Source of the DNA: JBEICQ01 sp040383885
Lineage (GTDB): Bacteria > Bacteroidota > Bacteroidia > UBA4408
Assembly: GCA_040383885.1 (NCBI GenBank)
Contig: JBEICQ010000073.1
Span: forward strand, 1 to 9,867
DNA: 9,867 nucleotides
Reading direction: 5' to 3'
Below are positions 5,058 through 9,867 of this stretch, in pieces. The notes under the pieces were generated by a model that saw only the letters and a list, made by a program, of their open reading frames with translations, made no database searches and was not told the DNA's origin. Position 1 is the first letter of the stretch; each line of letters begins with the position of its first letter. Both the position numbers and the translations under genes were made by a program.

Positions 5058-8000
5058 TCAGGAAGTTTTGGGTTTGCCATAGATTCTTTCGCGCAGTTTG
5101 CCGTACACCAGATACATGGCAGGCACAAGAAAAAGGGTGAGCAAGGTGGCAAAAGACAAACCAAAAATCATGGTCCAGCTGAGCGGACCCCAGAAGGCTA
5201 CTGAGTCGCCGCCAAAAAAGATATGGGGATTAAATTCCTGAAACAGGGAAACAAAATCGATGTTGAAACCTACCGCAAGAGGAATCAAGCCAAGAATGGT
5301 TGCTGAGGCAGTAAGTATAACCGGAGTCATACGGGTTTTTCCGGCTTCAACCACTGCCTGACGCAAGGGCATGCCACCTTCGATGAGGATATCTGTAAAC
5401 TCCACCAGCAAAATACCATTTCTTACTACGATACCACCAAGGGCAACAATACCTACACCGGTCATGACAATAGAAATACTCATTCCGGTAATGCTTAAAC
5501 CAAGTAAAACCCCAATGACGGAGAACAGGATTTCTGAGAGAATCAGCAAGGGTTTGCCCACTGAGTTAAACTGAATGACAAGGATGAGCAGCATGAGTCC
5601 GAGGCTCACCATCAGCGCGGTTCCCAAAAAGGCACCTGTAGCTGCCTGCTCCTCCTGCTCACCACCCATGCGGATGTTTACGCCCTCGGGCAAAGCGATG
5701 CCATTGAGGGCTGTTTGTACTGATGCAACAACCTCGTTGGGCGTATACCCTTCGAGCACATTCGACTCAAGTGTAACAATGCGTTTTTGGTTTTTACGCT
5801 TGATGCCTCCAAAAGTATTTTCATAACGAATATCTGCAAGTGCAGAAATGGGTACCTGCCTAAGCATGCCTCCCATGTTCATGTCTCTGAAGGTAATTTT
5901 TTGGTTCATCAGTTCATTGATGTTGTTGCGTTGCTCATCCCTGAACCTGATCTGAATGGGATACTCATCATTTTCGTCGCGGAACTTGGATGCTTCAATT
6001 CCAAAAACAGCATTTCGTATTTCCATGCCAATCTGAGCAGTGGAAATACCTTCTCGGTTGGCTCTCTCGCGGTTGATATCCACCACCAGTTCCGGCTTCA
6101 CATTTTGTATATCAGATTTGAGTTCTTCAATACCCTGTATCTGCAGGGAATCGAGATAAAGTTTGATTTTTTGAGAAGCTTGTACCAGCACATCCAGGTC
6201 CTCACCGGTAATTTCAATACTAACAGGTTTACCAACCGGAGGTCCATTGGCTTCTTTATCTACAATAATCTCTGCACCTGCTATGCCTTTAACCGCTTCG
6301 CGAATCTTGCTCAGGTACACCGAGGTAGATTTTCCGTCGCGCTTTTCGAATCCCACAAATGCAACCGACACTTTTCCTTTGTTGGAAGCCACACTGCGGT
6401 CGCCGCTGTTGGGATCGGTAGCACCCACAGCCACATTCGAAATCACAGATTCTACCATGGGATTGGGTTTGCCATCGGGCTCCACCACCTTGTAAATGCG
6501 CTCTTCCACAATTCTTGTGATGCTGTCTGTGTACTCCACACTTGTACCAACAGGCAAACTGATGTAGGTGTAAACAAAATTGGGTTCACTGGAAGGAAAG
6601 AAAACCACCTTGGGTTTTGCAATGCCTGTTACAATGATGCTGAGAATAAACAAACCCACTACAGAAAGAATCATGTAAACAGGTCCCCTTCCACTGAGCA
6701 TCCTGTTGAGCAGGCGTGCGTATCGTTCCTGAATACCCGGCCAGATATTGTTTTGCCAGGCATAAATCAATTTGGTGAGCACAAATTTATTGAGGTACAC
6801 CAGCAGCAACATCAGTACAAGAAAATTGCCTGTACCACGGGCGCCGCCCAGGTAACAGATCAAAGCAAGTGAGAGCATCACCACACTGGTAATCTTTAGT
6901 TTTTTAATACCACTTGCAAAGGTTTCCTTGCCTTCGTTATGATGATGCGGTTTCATAAACTGAACGGCAAAAACAGGGTTGATGATATAGGCAACAATGA
7001 GAGAAGCAAGCAGGGTAACAATCAGGGTAACCGGTAGGTAAAACATAAACTTACCAATGATACCGCTCCAGAAGGCCAGAGGAACAAATGGCGCAAGCGT
7101 AGTAAGTGTGCCTGATAATACCGGGAGAAAAACCTCTCCGGCTGCATATTTGGCGGCATCCATGATGCTCATCTTTCCATTCTCGTAGATGCGATGGGTA
7201 TTTTCTATCACCACAATTGCATCATCCACAACAATGCCGAGCGCTAGCAGAAAGGCAAAAAGCACAATCATGTTTAACTCAAAACCAATGGTGGGAAAAA
7301 CCAAGAATGCCACACAGCAACTGAGGGGAACACTAAGTGCCACAAAAAAAGCATTGGTTACTCCCATAAAAAACATGAGGATGATAAGTACCAGTACAAA
7401 ACCAATGATGATGGTGTTGATCAGATCCTTGATGGTGGTTCTTGTTTCTGAAGACTGGTCGCCGGTGAGGGTAACTGTGAGCGCACGGGGGAATCGGGTA
7501 GCCTGAAGGTCATTTACGATGGCCCTTACCTTGTCTGATGTTTCAATAAGGTTTTCACCGGCTCTTTTGATAATATTAAGAGTGATTACATTTTTGTGTG
7601 ACAGGCGGGCATAACTCTCTTTCTCCTTGTAGCTGTCCTTGATTTCAGCTACATCCTTGAGGTAAACAACAGCACCCGACTGAGAACGAAGGATGATGTT
7701 GTCGAGCAATTCTACATTACTGAACTCACCTTTGATGGCGATGTTGCGTTTTACCTCATCCATCTTAATAGAGCCGCCACTGATTGTGCTGTTCTCAAAA
7801 GCAATTGCCCTTTGAATATCGCCCATGGTAAGGTTGGCTGCCTCCATTTTATGTTTGTCAACATTGATCTGAATCTCTCTTTCCAGGGCACCAACAATGT
7901 CTACCCTTGTAATTTCTTTGAGCGATTCGCAACGGTCTTTTATTTCTTCGGCATATTGCTTGAGTTTATTCAAATCAAGATCCCCGCTGATGTTAACATA

Positions 8001-8441
8001 GAGCACCGGCAAATCAGAAAAATTAACTTCCTGCACATTGGGCTCACGCGTGAGATTTTGTGGCAAATCTGTACGGGCTTTGTCCACCGCATCTTTCACT
8101 TTTTGCTTAGCCTCACTCACATTCACATCAGTATTAAACTCCACAATCACATTAGAAAAATCCTGGATGGAATTGGAAGTAAGTTTTTTTACGCCCGAGA
8201 TTCCCTTGATCTGTTTTTCCAATGGTTTTGTAATCAGGGTTTCCATGTCCTTTGGCGCGGTTCCCGCATTTATGGTGGTTACATAAATGGTAGGAATAAC
8301 GATGTCCGGAAACTTTGTTTTGGGGAGATTCAGGTATGACAGAAACCCGGCAAAGGTGATGATGATGGTCATCACAAATACCGCCGTCCTGTTCTTGATT
8401 GACCAGGTGGTTGGGCCGAATTCTTTTTTAAGATCTTTCAT
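5058..8441 (-). CDS. RND efflux pump inner-membrane permease (AcrB/HAE1-like)
   Basis: The 1127-residue protein is the proton-driven pump of a tripartite exporter, working with the adaptor and outer-membrane channel encoded just upstream. The usual two-fold layout is visible: a first membrane helix at about 19-38, a large periplasmic domain to about 338, a helix bundle to about 495, a second-half first helix at about 587-606, a second periplasmic domain, and a final bundle from about 935. The proton-relay aspartates are present as the DD pair in GIVVDDAIVVIENTH (about 406-407). In helix 10 the lysine equivalent to AcrB K940 is replaced by arginine (GIVVRNGILLVEF). Two extra hydrophobic stretches (about 517-533 and 538-556) lie in the central loop between the halves, longer than in AcrB. 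The start ATG at 8439-8441 lies 19 bp after the adaptor stop. Drug versus other substrate is undetermined; the pattern fits hydrophobic-compound export better than heavy-metal export. Confidence 0.96.
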   Translation of the reverse strand: MKDLKKEFGPTTWSIKNRTAVFVMTIIITFAGFLSYLNLPKTKFPDIVIPTIYVTTINAGTAPKDMETLITKPLEKQIKGISGVKKLTSNSIQDFSNVIVEFNTDVNVSEAKQKVKDAVDKARTDLPQNLTREPNVQEVNFSDLPVLYVNISGDLDLNKLKQYAEEIKDRCESLKEITRVDIVGALEREIQINVDKHKMEAANLTMGDIQRAIAFENSTISGGSIKMDEVKRNIAIKGEFSNVELLDNIILRSQSGAVVYLKDVAEIKDSYKEKESYARLSHKNVITLNIIKRAGENLIETSDKVRAIVNDLQATRFPRALTVTLTGDQSSETRTTIKDLINTIIIGFVLVLIILMFFMGVTNAFFVALSVPLSCCVAFLVFPTIGFELNMIVLFAFLLALGIVVDDAIVVIENTHRIYENGKMSIMDAAKYAAGEVFLPVLSGTLTTLAPFVPLAFWSGIIGKFMFYLPVTLIVTLLASLIVAYIINPVFAVQFMKPHHHNEGKETFASGIKKLKITSVVMLSLALICYLGGARGTGNFLVLMLLLVYLNKFVLTKLIYAWQNNIWPGIQERYARLLNRMLSGRGPVYMILSVVGLFILSIIVTGIAKPKVVFFPSSEPNFVYTYISLPVGTSVEYTDSITRIVEERIYKVVEPDGKPNPMVESVISNVAVGATDPNSGDRSVASNKGKVSVAFVGFEKRDGKSTSVYLSKIREAVKGIAGAEIIVDKEANGPPVGKPVSIEITGEDLDVLVQASQKIKLYLDSLQIQGIEELKSDIQNVKPELVVDINRERANREGISTAQIGMEIRNAVFGIEASKFRDENDEYPIQIRFRDEQRNNINELMNQKITFRDMNMGGMLRQVPISALADIRYENTFGGIKRKNQKRIVTLESNVLEGYTPNEVVASVQTALNGIALPEGVNIRMGGEQEEQAATGAFLGTALMVSLGLMLLILVIQFNSVGKPLLILSEILFSVIGVLLGLSITGMSISIVMTGVGIVALGGIVVRNGILLVEFTDILIEGGMPLRQAVVEAGKTRMTPVILTASATILGLIPLAVGFNIDFVSLFQEFNPHIFFGGDSVAFWGPLSWTMIFGLSFATLLTLFLVPAMYLVYGKLRERIYGKPKTS

Positions 8442-8460
8442 GTAAGAAGCTTTCGTAAGA

Positions 8461-9594
8461 TTATTTAAGTGCTACAGGGTCTCCGGTATTCAGGTCCTGG
8501 AATCCAAATGTGATCACTCTGTCTCTTGCTGCAAGTCCGGAAAGGATCTCTACTCTACGGCCATTGTTTTTACCAATACTTACCATCCGCTTTTCGGCTA
8601 CCATTCCTTTTCCTTTGTTAACCATAAGCATTACATAATGTCCTTCGTCTGAATTCTGAATGCAGTTTACCGGAACTGTCAGGGCTTTTTCATTTCTGTA
8701 GTCGGTGATACGAAGCACTGCAAGTGCATTGGCCTGAAAAGTTCCTTTTTCGGGCAGGGCTACTTCTACATGAAAGGTGCGTGTGAGGTTGTTGATAGAT
8801 TTACCCACATAGCTCAGGGTAGATTTGCACATGTCTCCGCCATCGGGGAACTCCACGGTTACATTGTTTCCGGCGCGTACACTGCGGGCATAGGTTTCAG
8901 CAATATCTGCACGGGCTTTTAGCTTACTCATGTTTACGATGCGGATGCCATTGCCCGGAATGGCAGAAGAAGCAGGTTGACCTACCTTGAGCATCACCTC
9001 ATCTACAACACCGTCTATGGGTGCATAAATGCGCGACATGTTGATTTGTTCGGACAAGGCATTTACTTGTTTTTCGGCAGCTTCTTTTTGAGATTTTACA
9101 TTGATGTACTGAACCTCTGTACCAATTTTCTGTTCCCAGAGTTTTTTGTATTTCTCATACAATACATTGGCAGTGGCTAATTGCACCTTGGCCGCTTCCA
9201 TTCCGGAAACCATCGCCGACACATCGGTCTCGGCAAGCAATTGTCCGGCTTTTACGAGTGCACCTTCCTTTACAAGAATGCGCGTAACCGAAGCAGGTGC
9301 GGGTGATTTGGTATTGGACACCACATTTTCGGGAGCCTCAATATGGCCCTGCACCACCAGCTCATTTTCAAAGATCCCTGAAACAACCTCATCGGCTGTC
9401 ACAATCTTCACGCGTGCAGTTTCGTTTTTGCTTCCGCCCAATTCACTTTCAAGGGCTTTGATTTTGGCAGTGATTTCTGCCTGTTGTTTTTTCAACTTGT
9501 CCAGTTCGGCTTTTTTGCCTTCAGCTTGTTTTTCGCCGCAGGAAAGAAGCAGCGCGGCAGGAATACAAAAAAGCAGGTAGATTTTTGTTTTCAT
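8461..9594 (-). CDS. RND efflux periplasmic adaptor (membrane fusion protein), lipoprotein
   Basis: The 377-residue adaptor joins the inner-membrane pump to the outer-membrane channel. From ATG at 9592-9594 the product begins with a lipoprotein signal peptide (MKTKIYLLFCIPAALLLSC), the lipid-anchored cysteine being C19. A charged coiled-coil stretch follows (about 24-54). The barrel-sandwich halves are at about 87-125 and 188-205, the latter with APIDGVVDEV, separated by the helical hairpin (about 126-187). Beta-barrel and membrane-proximal domains make up the rest. An in-frame ATG at 9628-9630 adds 12 residues and is less likely because it lengthens the signal peptide. A still longer frame reaching 9765 would overlap the channel gene and is rejected. 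The gene starts 40 bp after the channel gene stop and ends 19 bp before the pump start, so all three are likely co-transcribed. Confidence 0.94.
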   Translation of the reverse strand: MKTKIYLLFCIPAALLLSCGEKQAEGKKAELDKLKKQQAEITAKIKALESELGGSKNETARVKIVTADEVVSGIFENELVVQGHIEAPENVVSNTKSPAPASVTRILVKEGALVKAGQLLAETDVSAMVSGMEAAKVQLATANVLYEKYKKLWEQKIGTEVQYINVKSQKEAAEKQVNALSEQINMSRIYAPIDGVVDEVMLKVGQPASSAIPGNGIRIVNMSKLKARADIAETYARSVRAGNNVTVEFPDGGDMCKSTLSYVGKSINNLTRTFHVEVALPEKGTFQANALAVLRITDYRNEKALTVPVNCIQNSDEGHYVMLMVNKGKGMVAEKRMVSIGKNNGRRVEILSGLAARDRVITFGFQDLNTGDPVALK

Positions 9595-9634
9595 CAGGTA
9601 TGGATGGATGGTGAATGGAAATTTTTTCATGTGT

Positions 9635-9867
9635 TTATTTGATGTTACCAAGTGCTTTATCGAGATCAACCCTTGCGATATAGTAGTTATAGAGCGCATC
9701 ATACATGTTGTTCTCGGATTGGTTAAGTGTGGTTTGTGCAGTAATAAGTTCAAGGTTGCCTGCAATTCCTTCGCGCTCCTTGATGCGAACCGTATTCAAT
9801 ACTTTTTTTGCCAGTTCAATATTCGATTTCTGGATGACAAAACTGCGCAGCGCATTGTTGTAGGTAG
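9635..9867 (-). CDS. TolC-like outer-membrane efflux channel, C-terminal part
   Basis: Only the last 76 codons and a partial codon are in the window; the 5' part lies beyond the right edge. The readable protein is a long amphipathic helix typical of the TolC family C-terminal repeat, including VRIKEREGIAGNLELITAQ and NQSENNMYDALYNYYIARVD, then DKALGNIK before TAA at 9635-9637. The stretch with N-L-E-L-I-T-A-Q and the closing Y-x-x-x-R-x-D-L-D-K-A-L-G is characteristic of outer-membrane efflux proteins of Bacteroidota. TolC proteins form a trimeric barrel and periplasmic tunnel through which the pump expels substrate. It is the first of the three efflux genes visible in transcription order; any regulator or promoter for the operon lies outside the window. 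Confidence 0.93.
   Translation of the reverse strand, partial: TYNNALRSFVIQKSNIELAKKVLNTVRIKEREGIAGNLELITAQTTLNQSENNMYDALYNYYIARVDLDKALGNIK

Noticed and set aside
4932..5204. Plus-strand frame of 90 codons between the operons
   Set aside because: It reads through the efflux operon terminator hairpin and then antisense to the pump gene; composition is that of a shadow frame.
5787..6872. Long (361-codon) plus-strand frame opposite the RND pump gene
   Set aside because: It is antisense to a strongly supported pump gene and rich in His, Phe and Asn without domain-like pattern; a shadow of the real coding frame.
9595..9765. Upstream extension of the adaptor gene (57 more codons in frame)
   Set aside because: It overlaps the end of the TolC-like gene in another frame and buries the lipoprotein signal peptide; the start at 9594 gives a clean signal and lipobox.

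Overview
The window reads as a chromosomal piece of a Bacteroidota (Bacteroidetes) genome. The clues are the gene families, the absence of clear Shine-Dalgarno sequences, and TAnnTTTG-type -7 promoter elements just upstream of all three transcription starts visible here. Genus cannot be told. I see no rRNA, tRNA, CRISPR array or recognisable insertion sequence.

The left part (1-2224) is an A+T-rich accessory island. A Fic-family AMP-transferase gene with a C-terminal helix-turn-helix (minus strand) stands back to back with a HEPN/MNT toxin-antitoxin pair (plus strand). The HEPN gene was recovered by reading through a frameshift: a run of nine T at 1292-1300 puts its two halves out of frame, and removing one T gives a normal 131-residue HEPN protein that overlaps the MNT start by 31 bases. 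Two copies of a 54-bp direct repeat (52 of 54 identical) flank this pair. All four nine-base homopolymer runs that I found in the window lie in the Fic and HEPN genes.

The middle part (2225-4717, minus strand) is a probable two-gene operon. A PaaE-like flavin/[2Fe-2S] oxidoreductase is followed after 27 bp by a metallo-beta-lactamase/beta-CASP protein of the RNA-processing type. No other phenylacetate genes are visible.

The right part (5058-9867, minus strand) is a tripartite RND efflux operon. In transcription order it holds the 3' end of a TolC-like outer-membrane channel gene, a lipoprotein membrane-fusion adaptor, and an AcrB-like inner-membrane pump. It ends in a strong rho-independent terminator at 4994-5023. 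The three products would form one envelope-spanning drug or solute exporter; the substrate cannot be read from sequence.

No wholly new system is evident. The most interesting signals are the repeat-flanked, slippage-prone pairing of two nucleotidyl-transfer modules (Fic and HEPN/MNT) and the unusual PaaE-like/beta-CASP gene pair.
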